From Streptomyces sp. NRRL F-5135 (GTDB taxonomy: Bacteria > Actinomycetota > Actinomycetes > Streptomycetales > Streptomycetaceae), in the NCBI RefSeq assembly GCF_000719775.1, contig NZ_JOHR01000013.1, positions 293,433 through 357,432 on the forward strand: a stretch of DNA of 64,000 bases, read 5' to 3'. The notes beneath the pieces were generated by a model. That model was not told where the DNA came from. It saw nothing but the letters and a program-made list of their open reading frames with translations, and did no database searches. This document shows, one piece after another, positions 7,673 to 16,150 of the stretch; the stretch's first letter is position 1, and every line of letters starts with the position of its first letter. The translations under genes and the position numbers were made by a program.

Positions 7673-8142
7673 GCCGAATCGACTACTTCCGAGACCCGGA
7701 AGCCCCTAAGGCCAACTCGGTCGTTCCGTCCGTCACCGCAGTCGTCCAAGACAGCCGGGGGAGGCTCCTGCTCATCCACAAGACCGACAACAACCTGTGG
7801 GCTCTACCCGGCGGCGGCCACGATGCCGGGGAGAGCATCGCGCAAACGGTCGTGCGGGAAGTGGAGGAAGAGACCGGAATGACGGTCGCCGTAGAGGAGA
7901 TCGTGGGGCTCTATACCGACCCGGAGCATGTCATGAAGTACGACGACGGCGAGGTACGTCAGCAATTCTCCATTTGCTTCCGCGCTCGGCCGACGGGGGG
8001 CGCTCTGAGGACCAGTTCAGAATCTAAAGAGGTCCGCTGGGTGTCCCCAGCGGACCTCGAAAAGCTAGAGATTCATCCTTCCATGCGACTTCGGATCACT
8101 CACGGACTCGACGCATCGCGCACAGCGCCCTACATCGGCTAA
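7669..8142 (+). CDS. NUDIX hydrolase, Pif-like
   Basis: 157 aa with a complete NUDIX box: G-x5-E-x7-REVEEETGM, so metal-dependent hydrolysis of a nucleoside-diphosphate-type substrate is likely. In the element pSAM2 the homologous gene pif, also a NUDIX protein, blocks DNA transfer between cells that already carry the element. By position (after the XRE/DUF5919 gene, at the att-proximal side) this one is probably the same kind of immunity factor, though the substrate is unknown. Its stop overlaps the stop of the convergent HD gene by 3-4 bases. Confidence 0.82.
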   Translation: MSRIDYFRDPEAPKANSVVPSVTAVVQDSRGRLLLIHKTDNNLWALPGGGHDAGESIAQTVVREVEEETGMTVAVEEIVGLYTDPEHVMKYDDGEVRQQFSICFRARPTGGALRTSSESKEVRWVSPADLEKLEIHPSMRLRITHGLDASRTAPYIG

Positions 8143-8708
8143 CCGGCCGCCCGCACCTCATCGAGTTGACGCGCGACACGGTGCACCGCGCCGTGAATGT
8201 CGGGGGCGGCCCGCTGAATGAAGCGGCCGACGATCGTGTCGGTCCCGTATCGGCCAACAATCTCGGAAATTCGATCCTCCGAGGTGGTCTGACCTCCATC
8301 GGGGGTGGTCGTCATGTCGCAGAAGATCATGGCGTCCACGAGAGCCGGGGACTCCAACTCGAATTCGGTAGCCAGTTCCTCATGGAGCCCTCGCTCCTCA
8401 GCCTCCAGAAGGGCACATGAGTGGTGCGCCACCAATCGGCAGACCCGCTCATCCATACCTTCCTGATCGCGTAGGAACCGCGCGCCGTCAAGCGGATGGA
8501 AGCCTGTGGAAGCGATGCGGGGCGAGTAGCCGATGTCGTGCAGCACGGCCGCAGCTTCCAGCAGGGAGGCGTCTTCGTTGAGGATCGGTCGGAGGGACCG
8601 GGCTCGCTCGGCGACACCTAGCGAGTGGCGCCAGCGGCGCGGTAGTGGTTCGGACAACAACGATTCGGCAAGGTGGTAAGCCTGCCCTGTGAGATCCGCC
8701 GTGGCCAC
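8139..8708 (-). CDS. HD-domain phosphohydrolase-like protein
   Basis: 189 aa from GTG 8708, one base after the stop of the GntR gene. Conserved metal ligands are visible: His in WRHSLGVAERA, the HD pair in AAVLHDIGYSP, further His in LVAHHS and an Asp in AMIFCDM. HD proteins cleave phosphate esters of nucleotides or similar substrates. The gene forms a two-gene operon with a GntR regulator at the end of the element; the same pair occurs in other Streptomyces AICEs. Natural substrate and role in the element's life cycle are unknown. Confidence 0.8.
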   Translation of the reverse strand: MATADLTGQAYHLAESLLSEPLPRRWRHSLGVAERARSLRPILNEDASLLEAAAVLHDIGYSPRIASTGFHPLDGARFLRDQEGMDERVCRLVAHHSCALLEAEERGLHEELATEFELESPALVDAMIFCDMTTTPDGGQTTSEDRISEIVGRYGTDTIVGRFIQRAAPDIHGAVHRVARQLDEVRAAG

Positions 8709-8709
8709 G

Positions 8710-9156
8710 TTACGAAGTCTCCTGTCTTGGAGGGAGGGCCCGCACCCGCCGTCGACGGTTCGGTCCCATCTCGATGAGCCCTTGCCCTTCCATCTGCGCG
8801 ATGGCGGTGCGCACCGCCGTACGGGACACCCCGAACCGCTCGCACAGCTCGTTCTCCGACGGGAAGGCGTCACCGACCGCCGTGCCCTCAGCACGAAGCG
8901 ACTCGGTCACGCGCTCCACAAGAGGTCGCCGGTCACCAGTGCCCGTGACGTACCAGCCGGCGCCCTGGACGGATTCGATTACCCCGTCAGCCCTGAGCGC
9001 CTTGAGTGCTCGGCCGATCGTGCTTCGTCCGACTCCGTACGTACGCATCAGCTCTGCCTCGGATGGCAGAGCCTCACTGATCTTGCCTTTCTCGATCTTC
9101 TGTCGCAGAGATTCCGAGATCTGCAAGTACGTACCTCGCGGACTGGCCTGCGGCAC
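8710..9156 (-). CDS. Tandem winged-helix GntR regulator without effector domain
   Basis: 148 aa from GTG 9156 (GGGAGG 5 nt before). Two GntR-type DNA-binding domains follow each other: residues about 8-72 (LPSEAELMRTYGVGRSTIGR) and about 78-142 (FPSENELCERFGVSRTAVRT). No UTRA, FCD or other ligand domain remains. KorSA of pSAM2, which represses transfer, is also GntR-type, so this is the best candidate for the element's transfer repressor. The double domain would suit binding to long or paired operators such as 6699-6713. Confidence 0.82.
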   Translation of the reverse strand: MPQASPRGTYLQISESLRQKIEKGKISEALPSEAELMRTYGVGRSTIGRALKALRADGVIESVQGAGWYVTGTGDRRPLVERVTESLRAEGTAVGDAFPSENELCERFGVSRTAVRTAIAQMEGQGLIEMGPNRRRRVRALPPRQETS

Positions 9157-9392
9157 GTGGCCTCCCCTTCCTCTGCCTCGTCGGCGTCCCGGTGAACGCC
9201 TCCCGGTGTCAAGTTTTCCACGTACCCCGTGACGGACCGATGGTCGCGCCACTCCTGTTCCGTTCGACGCCGTTCGTTGTCCTGGTCTTTGTCCAGTGCA
9301 CCAACGGCCGCCACCGTTCACCGCCGTACGCGCAGCCCCTCTGACCTGGCCCGTGAACCCCTACGAACGGCCCCGGACGCCCGCGCGGACAG

Positions 9393-9448
9393 TTGGAAAG
9401 CGTGTTGGGGGCAACCCCTCACGAGTTCGAATCTCGTATCCTCCGCCA
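9393..9448 (+). other. 3' fragment of tRNA-Ser(GGA), attachment site of the AICE
   Basis: The sequence from the anticodon loop (TTGGAAA, anticodon GGA) through the variable arm (GTTGGGGGCAACCCC), the T-arm (GAGTTCGAATCTC) and the acceptor 3' strand with CCA (ending at 9448) equals the 3' part of a Streptomyces tRNA-Ser. The 5' half is missing: nothing before 9393 can pair with the acceptor strand. AICE integrases recombine into tRNA 3' ends, so this is an att copy marking the boundary of the element at its left and of the integrase remnant at its right. Confidence 0.82.
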
Positions 9449-9451
9449 GCT

Positions 9452-9487
9452 CAGAGGGCCGGGCCACGAAAGTGGCCCGGCCCTCTG
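9452..9487. terminator. Terminator after the tRNA fragment
   Basis: A 16-bp perfect stem (9452-9467 with 9472-9487) closed by a GAAA tetraloop follows the tRNA-Ser fragment by 3 bases. This is the typical tRNA terminator of Streptomyces, and it has been retained together with the tRNA 3' end. Confidence 0.85.
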
Positions 9488-9512
9488 GCGTTCGTCCGTC
9501 TCAGTTTCCGTC

Positions 9513-9915
9513 TCAGTTGGGTGCTCGACCCGTTCCCGGCGGCTCCCAGAGCGCGTCTCCGACTTGCTGCGCCACCTTCCGCAGCAGCGTCCCGGTCACG
9601 TGCATGTACCGGGCCCCCATGCGGGCCGCTCCCCCGGGCTCCCATCCCATGATCGCGTCGACCACGACGTCGGGGACGCCGAGGATCAGGAGCACGGTCG
9701 CGGCGGTGTGGCGAGCGTCATGAAGGCGGCCGTCCCGCACCCCCGCGTCCCGAAGGAGCCGCTTCCAGATGTGGAAGTCGGTGTTCGGGCTCAGGGGAGC
9801 GCCGGTCGGCGAGGCGAAGACGTACCCCTTGCCCTCCCACTCGGTACCGGCCGCGATCCGTTCCTGCTCCTGCTCCTGCTCTTCCTGGTGCTGGCGAAGG
9901 AGCTTGATCAGCGGG
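9513..9915 (-). pseudogene. Tyrosine-recombinase integrase, C-terminal remnant
   Basis: The frame ending at 9513 encodes only the C-terminal catalytic part of an AICE/phage tyrosine integrase: the HDARHTAAT box (Arg and His of the active site), then LGVPDVVVDAIMGW, and the nucleophile region ARYMHVT. Upstream of about 9915 the similarity stops and the strand carries another, opposite gene, so about two thirds of the integrase is gone. Its 3' end faces the tRNA-Ser fragment, as in an intact att-int arrangement. It is probably the relic of a second, older element in the same tRNA rather than part of the element at 1-9.4 kb. Confidence 0.8.
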
Positions 9916-9960
9916 CCGATCCGCGACGTCCTGGAATGGCATCCCTCCGAGGCAACCGGA

Positions 9961-10438
9961 ATGCTGGCAGCCACCGCCCGTGGAGTCCGCGGCCTCTGTG
10001 AAGTCCGGGACGCCGGCCTCCCCGTCCCACTCACCGACGAGGGCCCCACCTTCCACGAAGTCGACATGGACGACGCCCTGAGCCGCAACCAACTGGCCCG
10101 CGCCGCCATATCGACCACCACGCTCGAAGAGGCCGAGCAGCTCAGCCAAGAGATCTGCGGCTACTCGGGAGATCGACCACGAGCGCAACAAGGCCGCCTG
10201 GCTCAGCACCCAGCCCCCACACGAACTCGACCCGAAGACCACCCTGGACCAGGTCGCCCAGTTCGAGACCGAGGCCCGCCACCGCGGAGTCAGCCACACC
10301 ACGTTCCGCCGCATCACAGAAGTCCTCGGCCTACCCGGCGCTCAACGCGAAGACCTCAGGGCACTTCTCATCACCAACCACCCCGAGCAGTACGCAGCCC
10401 CGCTCTGGCACATCCCGCCGGAACTCGGTCGCGGCTGA
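9961..10438 (+). pseudogene. Frameshifted hypothetical gene
   Basis: From ATG 9961 a plausible protein runs in one frame to about 10150 (VRDAGLPVPLTDEGPTFHEV...), then coding character jumps to the next frame (IDHERNKAAWLSTQPPHELD... TTFRRITEVLGLPG) and ends at TGA 10436-10438. Both halves look like one soluble protein of about 155 aa broken by a single-base indel between 10140 and 10160. I do not recognise the family. Its 5' neighbour is the truncated integrase, so this is decayed element or junction DNA. Confidence 0.5.
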
Positions 10439-10490
10439 AGCATCACGTGGCAGGACACCCACCTACGCCGACGACAAAGCTCGCCGGAAC

Positions 10491-10976
10491 CTAGTCTTCA
10501 CCGACCTGGAGCAGGATCACGAAGTACTCCTCTCCGACCCCCGCAACCACACCGTCGAAGGTGAACCGGGAAACAGGATTCCAACCGCGACCGCCCAGCC
10601 AGGGCCCCTCAATGTTGGTCCACCACGTGACGTCGTATCCAAGGAGCCCCGCAGCCCGCTCCGCAGTCCGCCGAGCATGACCACGATCCCGATGTGCATG
10701 CCCAGGGAACACCAAGTCGTCAGCGGACAGATTGCTCATCAACTCGACAGCGTCGTCCCCACCGACTTTGTGAAGCGCGGCAGCCACCTCTGTCGCAGAA
10801 CCCGGGCCCACGGCGCCCCTGACGATGTCACGAGCCAACTCCTTCTCCGCTGTCTGCGCCAACGCGTAGATCTGAGCCCCAAGATCACACCCCGACGACA
10901 GACCCGATCGTGCAAACACGCGGCTCTGCCGCGACAAGGAACCAACCAGCACCTCAAGCAAGCCCGGACTGTCCAC
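10491..10976 (-). CDS. Hypothetical protein, about 161 aa
   Basis: The frame is open from beyond 11000; a GTG at 10976 gives 161 aa. The part from about residue 30 on looks like real protein (ALAQTAEKELARDIVRGAVG, then NPVSRFTFDGVVAGVGEEYF and a C-terminal VILLQVGED). No motif is recognised and no clear ribosome site supports the start, so the 5' end may be lost. It lies in the decayed stretch right of the att site and may itself be a remnant. Confidence 0.45.
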   Translation of the reverse strand: MDSPGLLEVLVGSLSRQSRVFARSGLSSGCDLGAQIYALAQTAEKELARDIVRGAVGPGSATEVAAALHKVGGDDAVELMSNLSADDLVFPGHAHRDRGHARRTAERAAGLLGYDVTWWTNIEGPWLGGRGWNPVSRFTFDGVVAGVGEEYFVILLQVGED

Positions 10977-11164
10977 ACCCGCATCCTGACAGTCCTCTCG
11001 CCACGTGAGGCCGTCCGCGCCGCAGAGGCGGCGCGCGCCCGCGCCGTGCGCGGGCCTGAAGCAGCTCCCGCCCAAAGCCCTTACGCCGACCTCAGCTTGA
11101 AGATCGGCGACCCATCAGCCTGCAATCCGGGAAGCAGCGCGCTCCCACCGGGAGCCACTCCGCG

Positions 11165-11410
11165 ATGTCCGGCCTTACCGACGTGCCGCGCGAACCTGAA
11201 CCCGAGACCGCCGACAGTTACGAACCGTGGGTGGGCGATGTCCTGCATCACCTCGCATACGAAGATCAGCGGCTGTCCGAGGCCGACATACACACTCCCC
11301 TCCCCGAGGAATTCGTGTTGACCTGGGAGGGCGTAGCCGCGATCCTCTCCGCCGCCTGGAAGACCGATAAGAAAGAACTCAAGTGGACCCTATTTGTCGA
11401 AATAGCCTGA
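11165..11410 (+). CDS. 81-aa ORF directly upstream and in frame with the DUF4231 gene
   Basis: ATG 11165 opens an 81-aa acidic protein (VPREPEPETADSYEPWVGDV... LPEEFVLTWEGVAAILSAAW). It ends at TGA 11408-11410. The same reading frame continues with good coding character past the stop (GDGAYIFHRKYGTPDRYKRY) and runs into the DUF4231 protein. So either this is a separate short gene or the N-terminal part of one protein interrupted by a nonsense codon. Confidence 0.5.
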   Translation: MSGLTDVPREPEPETADSYEPWVGDVLHHLAYEDQRLSEADIHTPLPEEFVLTWEGVAAILSAAWKTDKKELKWTLFVEIA

Positions 11411-11500
11411 CAGGTCAGATATGCCGGTGATGGCGCATACATCTTCCACCGGAAGTATGGGACACCTGACCGGTACAAACGGTACGTACGACTTGAGCAT

Positions 11501-12412
11501 GTGTTCACCGCGGAATCGGATTCCACCTGGGGCAACCTCGTTGAAGAGGTCATTGAAACCCTCAAAGACCCAAAACAAGAGTACGGATGGAGCCTAGAGC
11601 CCGCTCAACAGCACGAATACGCGAACAGCTTTATCACCTACCGGCGGGACGTCGCGACGGCGGAACGCCGTATCCGCAGGGCTCTTCTGTCGCGGTGGCT
11701 CCGGCTGGTGCCGCTTGTGGTGATGCCGCTGGTTCTGGCAGTGGTCGGATGGGGAAACCTGTGGCCGGAAGACGTGCCGGACCTGCGCACGTTCAACATC
11801 GTGACCATCGTGGTGATTCTGGTCCTGGTGGTGGTGTTCCTGGTCGGCTACTTCCTGCGGGTAAAGGACGAGAAACACGGTGTCAGGTCGGTGTTCCTGC
11901 TCCGCAGAGATCTGGAGATCATTCATGACTGGTGGACCCTCAACGCCTCAAAGACACGCCCGACGACGGAACGGCGGGACGGCTACCGGGAGCACATACC
12001 ACGGGTCATAGATCGTCTACGGCGGAATACACAGTTCTACCGGCGCATTCACAACTGGTTTCAGTGGGGAGTGTTCTTCGCGTCGGTGGGGACCACGGCG
12101 ACTACGGCTTTCTGGGAGACCCCGCAGCCGGGTAAAACGATCCTGATCATGCTGGGGTCGTTCCTGGCATTCGCTACCGCGGTGACGGGCTATTTCAAAT
12201 TCCGTGAGCGGGCGTACAACCTTCAGCAGACCGCGGACCAGGTAGAGCAGCACGCCACGGCCTTTGATCTGGGGATTGCGCCGTACGCGGATGCGGACGC
12301 TGCGGTGAACCTGGAGCGGTTCGCGGAGAACGTGGAGACGCTTCGGATGGAGCAGCGCAAGCGGGAACAACAGTTGGAACAGCCGCATCAGGGGCAGGCC
12401 GACGTCATCTGA
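11501..12412 (+). CDS. DUF4231/SLATT-like four-TM protein, probably N-terminally truncated by a stop codon
   Basis: Counting from GTG 11501 the protein has 303 aa. A first pair of TM helices (about residues 68-85 and 97-120) and a second pair (about 190-207 and 215-235) flank helical cytoplasmic parts, the pattern of DUF4231 in the SLATT superfamily. SLATT proteins are proposed pore-forming effectors in nucleotide-activated bacterial conflict systems. No ribosome site stands before GTG 11501, and coding character extends upstream in frame to the TGA at 11408. No sensor or cyclase gene adjoins it. It may be a disabled or orphan defence effector in the element graveyard. Confidence 0.62.
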   Translation: MFTAESDSTWGNLVEEVIETLKDPKQEYGWSLEPAQQHEYANSFITYRRDVATAERRIRRALLSRWLRLVPLVVMPLVLAVVGWGNLWPEDVPDLRTFNIVTIVVILVLVVVFLVGYFLRVKDEKHGVRSVFLLRRDLEIIHDWWTLNASKTRPTTERRDGYREHIPRVIDRLRRNTQFYRRIHNWFQWGVFFASVGTTATTAFWETPQPGKTILIMLGSFLAFATAVTGYFKFRERAYNLQQTADQVEQHATAFDLGIAPYADADAAVNLERFAENVETLRMEQRKREQQLEQPHQGQADVI

Positions 12413-12560
12413 CCGGCAGCAGGCCGACCGGCGGTACAGCCAACCCGAACGACGCGGCACCTCGTGCGAGGCGGACCTGGGAGGCGTTGGCAGGGCTAAG
12501 AGGTCCTAACAGAAGCTGTCGGTCATGTGACTGTCGGCCTGGTAACTCGTTGGTCTTGTC

Positions 12561-12690
12561 GTGGGGAAGAGGGAGTCAAGGCCGTGGATGGTCTCGGACG
12601 AACTATGTTCTCTGATCGAGCCGTTGTTGCCCAAGCCGGGGCCGAAGCTGGTCGAGGGCAGGCCGCGGATTCCGGACCGACAAGCCCGGT
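12561..12690 (+). pseudogene. IS5-family transposase, N-terminal stub
   Basis: From GTG 12561 about 43 codons encode the N-terminus of an IS5/IS112-type transposase (PWMVSDELCSLIEPLLPKPG, then EGRPRIPDRQA). After 12690 the similarity ends abruptly and the following 370 bases carry no recognisable transposase. The left end of the insertion sequence may be near CTAAGAGGTCCTAACAGAA at 12497-12515. The element is dead. The rest of the gap 12413-13086 holds nothing I can identify. Confidence 0.65.
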
Positions 12691-13086
12691 GGAGCGCATG
12701 TCGTCCGGTCGGCCCTCGTCCCGCGCACGTGCCCCCTCGCACGGCAGGACATCGCCGGGGCCGCAGGCCGCAGAGGTCGACCAGCAGCGTCGCATGGACG
12801 TGGCCTTGGGCAGGGCGGACTCGTCGACTCCTGGCACATGGACCTGTCCTGTGCCCGTTCACGTGCGCCGTGCGTGACAGACGCGGCATCGTGTAGGGCA
12901 GTCGCCGGCCACGAGCAGGACGCAATCTTCGCAAGAGCAGCACACAGAGTTCGCACGGCCTCCCGCATGCCCGGTTAGGTTGATTTGCGCTCGATCCCGA
13001 GTGCGAACTCCGAATATGCGAACGTGAACAGGTCGCCGGCGCCCCTGGCGGCGCAGCCAGCGCAGTCAGCGTAGAAAGAATCGCGG

Positions 13087-14121
13087 ATGGACTACTGCTC
13101 CTCCTGCCATCGGACGCTCAACGGTGCCCTCGTATGCCCCGGGTGCGGTGCGTACGCCCCCGACATCGCCCCTCCCGGCCATGACTCCCACCACGCGTCG
13201 GCCACGACCGCGACACCGCCTCAGTCGTGGCCCACACAGGAGTTCCCGGCTTCAGGGGCCGGTGACGACGGTGGCGACGCTCCTCGCCCCGCCACCGCGC
13301 CGTTTCGCCTCACCGCCGCGTCGTATCCCCTCGGCGCCGCCGAGGACGCGATGACGGACGCCTCGGCGCGGGAGGCGGCGGCCGCGACCGCGGCCGGGAC
13401 CACGGACGAAATCTCGGGCGCATCCGGCACCGGACAGCCCGAAAGCCCCGAGCTGTCCGAAAGGTCCGGGTGTACCGAGCCCGCGACGCCCGGCCGCGCG
13501 GCCCGGCGTCGTCAGCTGGCCCGGTGGAAGAAGCAGCGACGCCGCGCCGTGGTGGCCTCGACCGTCGCGCTCGTCGGCGGCGGCCTGACCCTCGCCGTCC
13601 TGCCGTCCCGGCCGTCCGCCGGCCCCGCGCAGGCGGCCTCGGCACCGGAGCCGGCGGCCTCGGCCCCCACCTCTGTGGACGGGACCGAGACCGACTCGTC
13701 ATCCGTGCGGCCACGCGCCCGTGACGCACGGGAGCCGGGCGCCGACGCCTCCCCGTCCACGGTCGACGACGCGGCGATCAGCGGCTCGTCGCGGAAGGCC
13801 GACACGGCGGTGGCGGGCGGCGCCGAGAAGAGCCGGCGGCAGACCACCGCCGTTGTCACCCGTTCCACAGCGCCCGCGAGCCCGGAGCAGCGCACCACGC
13901 CGGTGACGGCCGACGTGGTCCCGCCCGCCGCCGAACCGTCGGCCCCGCGGACCACAACACCCGAACCGCCGCCCTCGGCCCCGCCCGCCGACGACTCCGG
14001 CGCGGACACCACCGCGCCCGCGAACCCCGAGGCGAGCACGCCCGCCGACCCGGCCGACCCCGCCGACCCGGCCAAGCCACCACGGGAGCAGCTCTGCCTG
14101 CTCGTCCTCTGCGTCGGCTGA
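13087..14121 (+). CDS. SCO2400-family zinc-ribbon protein with one TM segment
   Basis: 344 aa. The N-terminus MDYCSSCHRTLNGALVCPGC is the signature of the SCO2400 family: two CxxC knuckles forming a zinc ribbon, followed by GAYAPDIAP. A disordered region leads to one basic-flanked TM helix (about residues 155-172, RRAVVASTVALVGGGLTLAV) and a long Pro/Ala/Thr-rich external tail ending in a short Cys-containing hydrophobic peptide (LCLLVLCVG). Family members are conserved in Streptomyces but have no known function. A membrane-anchored regulatory or scaffold role is possible. Confidence 0.75.
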   Translation: MDYCSSCHRTLNGALVCPGCGAYAPDIAPPGHDSHHASATTATPPQSWPTQEFPASGAGDDGGDAPRPATAPFRLTAASYPLGAAEDAMTDASAREAAAATAAGTTDEISGASGTGQPESPELSERSGCTEPATPGRAARRRQLARWKKQRRRAVVASTVALVGGGLTLAVLPSRPSAGPAQAASAPEPAASAPTSVDGTETDSSSVRPRARDAREPGADASPSTVDDAAISGSSRKADTAVAGGAEKSRRQTTAVVTRSTAPASPEQRTTPVTADVVPPAAEPSAPRTTTPEPPPSAPPADDSGADTTAPANPEASTPADPADPADPAKPPREQLCLLVLCVG

Positions 14122-14150
14122 ACGAGGCCGTCGGTCGGACCTGAACCAGT

Positions 14151-14186
14151 CAGTGGGGCGGACCGCGAAAGCGGTCCGCCCCACTG
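14151..14186. terminator. Bidirectional terminator
   Basis: A 16-bp perfect stem (14151-14166 with 14171-14186) with a GAAA tetraloop lies between the SCO2400-like gene and the convergent oxidase gene. It is almost certainly a transcription terminator for the first and may serve both. Confidence 0.88.
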
Positions 14187-14331
14187 GCGTTCTTCCTGTT
14201 CGTGCCGGCGGTTCACAGGCGGGCCGGCAGCCCCGGGCCGGGCATCCGCCCAGCGGTCCGTTCAGGGAGAGCGGACGGGGTTGAGCCCCCTCGCCGGAAG
14301 CGGATCGGGAGGGGGCCAGGTTGTCGTTCGG

Positions 14332-15858
14332 TCAGCAGGAGGCGGGTGGGACGCTCTGCTCGTACTGGAAGACGTTGTGAGGATCGTACTTCTCCTTGAT
14401 CCGGCGCAGCCGGTCGAAGTTGCCGTCCCAGTAGGCGGTTTCCCACTCCTGCATGCCGATGTTCGGGACGTTGACGTAGGCGCCTTGCACGTAGGGCCGC
14501 AGCGCCTGGCTGAACTCCGCGATCCATGCCTGGGCCCGCGCGGTCAGTTCGTCGCCGCTGCCCGGTACACCGCGGGTGCCCCAGCCGACGCCCGGCTCGG
14601 AGTAGAAGAGCGCGTCGCGGTGCGGGAACGACGTACCGCCGCGGGGGCTCTTCCTGACCGCTCCGCCGAAGGCCTGGGTGAAGAAGTTGCTGTCGTCCGT
14701 CGGCGCGTCCCGCATGAACGAGGCGATGATGCTGATCGCCTTGTCCGGGAACGGCTTCTTGGTGAACTGGGAGAAGAACTTCCAGTTCGCGGGTTCGTCC
14801 TCGGTCGGGACCTGGAACCCCGCGTACACATCGCCCCAGTTGCCGACCTGCGTCGTGACCTCGGGACGGCCGACCGAAAGGATGGGGGCCAGCAGTTTCT
14901 TCGCCTCCGCCGGCGTTCCCTCCGCCAGGACCGCGAACAGCAGGATCTGCTTCGGGTGCACCTCGATCTGGGTGCCCAGGCGGTTGTCGGTGACCGGAGC
15001 CGTACGCTGCCAGTTGTCGAAGACTCCGTGCAGGTCCCCGAGGCCGTCCCACGTCGCCCGCAGGTACGTGACGCTCTTGAGCGGAGCCACCTTGTAGGTG
15101 AGGGACGTGACGATCCCGAAGTTGCCGTTGCCCGCGCCGCGCAGAGCCCACAGCAGGTCGGAGTGGTTCTTCAGGTCCGCCTTGATCACCTTGGCGCACT
15201 CGGCGCCTTCCGCCACGACGACCTCGGCGCCGATCAGGCTGTCGCAGGCCATGCCCAGATACCGGGTGAAGAACCCGAGGCCGCCGCCCAGGGTGGCACC
15301 GGCCAGGCCTACGCTGCCTTCCGTTCCCGTCGTCACCGCGAAGTTCTTCTCGGCGAGCGTGGTCACCGCTTCCAGCTGGTTGAGGCCGGCACCGACCGTC
15401 GCCGTGCGGGCCCTGGCGTCGATATGCGCCGACTTCAGCTCGCTGACATCGATCACGATGCCGTTGTCCACGTTCGACCAGCCCTCGAGGCTGTGGCCAC
15501 CGCTGCGCACCCGCAGCGCGACGTTGTGCTGCCGCGCCCATGTCAGGGCGTTGACCACGTCCTGGGTGTTCTGGACGTAGACGATGACCAGCGGATAGTG
15601 GACGAACAGCTCGTCCCAGCCCAGGCTCGCCTCCGCGTAGTCGGGATCATTGGGACGCACGATACGGCCGGTCAACTTCGCCGGCGGGCACTTCGCACCC
15701 CCAGGCCCGGCACCCTCTGCCCTGACGACGCCCTCGGCCCCGGCGGCCACAGCGCTCGCGACCGGGGCCTGGGCGGTCGCGACGCCCGGGACGACGACCG
15801 CGCCGGCACCGGCGACCGCCGTTGCCTTGAGTAGTCCGCGACGAGAAAAGTCGTTCAT
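14332..15858 (-). CDS. Secreted FAD-dependent oxidase, berberine-bridge-enzyme type
   Basis: 508 aa from ATG 15858 (AGGAGCAGGG before it). It has a twin-arginine signal (FSRRGLLKATAVAGAGAVVV). The FAD-binding PCMH domain spans about residues 75-260: VRSGGHSLEGWS carries the His that usually binds FAD covalently, and GLAGATLGGGLGFF the pyrophosphate loop. The second site, normally a Cys in a GHC-like context, is not obvious. The C-terminus has the BBE motif (YWDGNFDRLRRIKEKYDPHN). Such enzymes oxidise alcohols, sugars or secondary metabolites outside the cell. No pathway partner is next to it, so the substrate is unknown. Confidence 0.85.
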   Translation of the reverse strand: MNDFSRRGLLKATAVAGAGAVVVPGVATAQAPVASAVAAGAEGVVRAEGAGPGGAKCPPAKLTGRIVRPNDPDYAEASLGWDELFVHYPLVIVYVQNTQDVVNALTWARQHNVALRVRSGGHSLEGWSNVDNGIVIDVSELKSAHIDARARTATVGAGLNQLEAVTTLAEKNFAVTTGTEGSVGLAGATLGGGLGFFTRYLGMACDSLIGAEVVVAEGAECAKVIKADLKNHSDLLWALRGAGNGNFGIVTSLTYKVAPLKSVTYLRATWDGLGDLHGVFDNWQRTAPVTDNRLGTQIEVHPKQILLFAVLAEGTPAEAKKLLAPILSVGRPEVTTQVGNWGDVYAGFQVPTEDEPANWKFFSQFTKKPFPDKAISIIASFMRDAPTDDSNFFTQAFGGAVRKSPRGGTSFPHRDALFYSEPGVGWGTRGVPGSGDELTARAQAWIAEFSQALRPYVQGAYVNVPNIGMQEWETAYWDGNFDRLRRIKEKYDPHNVFQYEQSVPPASC

Positions 15859-16047
15859 GTCCCTGCTCCTTCCGGCCACCAACCGGATCAAATTATTCCT
15901 TTATGGGCGATTTGCGCGAGGCGGACAGTAGCAAAAGTGATCACGGTGACCCGTTTCCGACACGCTCAGCAGCCGCCTGCTCCCCCGCGTCGTCACCGCG
16001 CGGCCGGCTCGTACGCCGAGAGCCGTCGGCAGCCTCGGCAGCCGTCG

Positions 16048-16122
16048 GCGTGACGAGACGAGACGGGACGAGGCGGCACGAGGCGGGACGGGGTCAGACG
16101 AGGTGGGGCGAGGCGGGTCGAG
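16048..16122. repeat. Short GACGAGGCGGG-like tandem repeats
   Basis: About seven imperfect copies of an 8-11-bp unit (variants of GACGAGRCGGG) fill the gap between the oxidase and the glycosyltransferase pseudogene. No gene is seen in 15859-16140. Confidence 0.5.
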
Positions 16123-16150
16123 TCCTGCGATCAGGAAGGCGATGGCCTCG

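Noticed and set aside
9393..9448. Functional tRNA-Ser gene
   Set aside because: The acceptor 5' strand, D-arm and half of the anticodon stem are missing, so only a fragment is present.
12690..13086. Rest of an IS5 transposase or another small gene
   Set aside because: No frame in either strand carries recognisable transposase sequence or a plausible start; only the N-terminal stub is supported.
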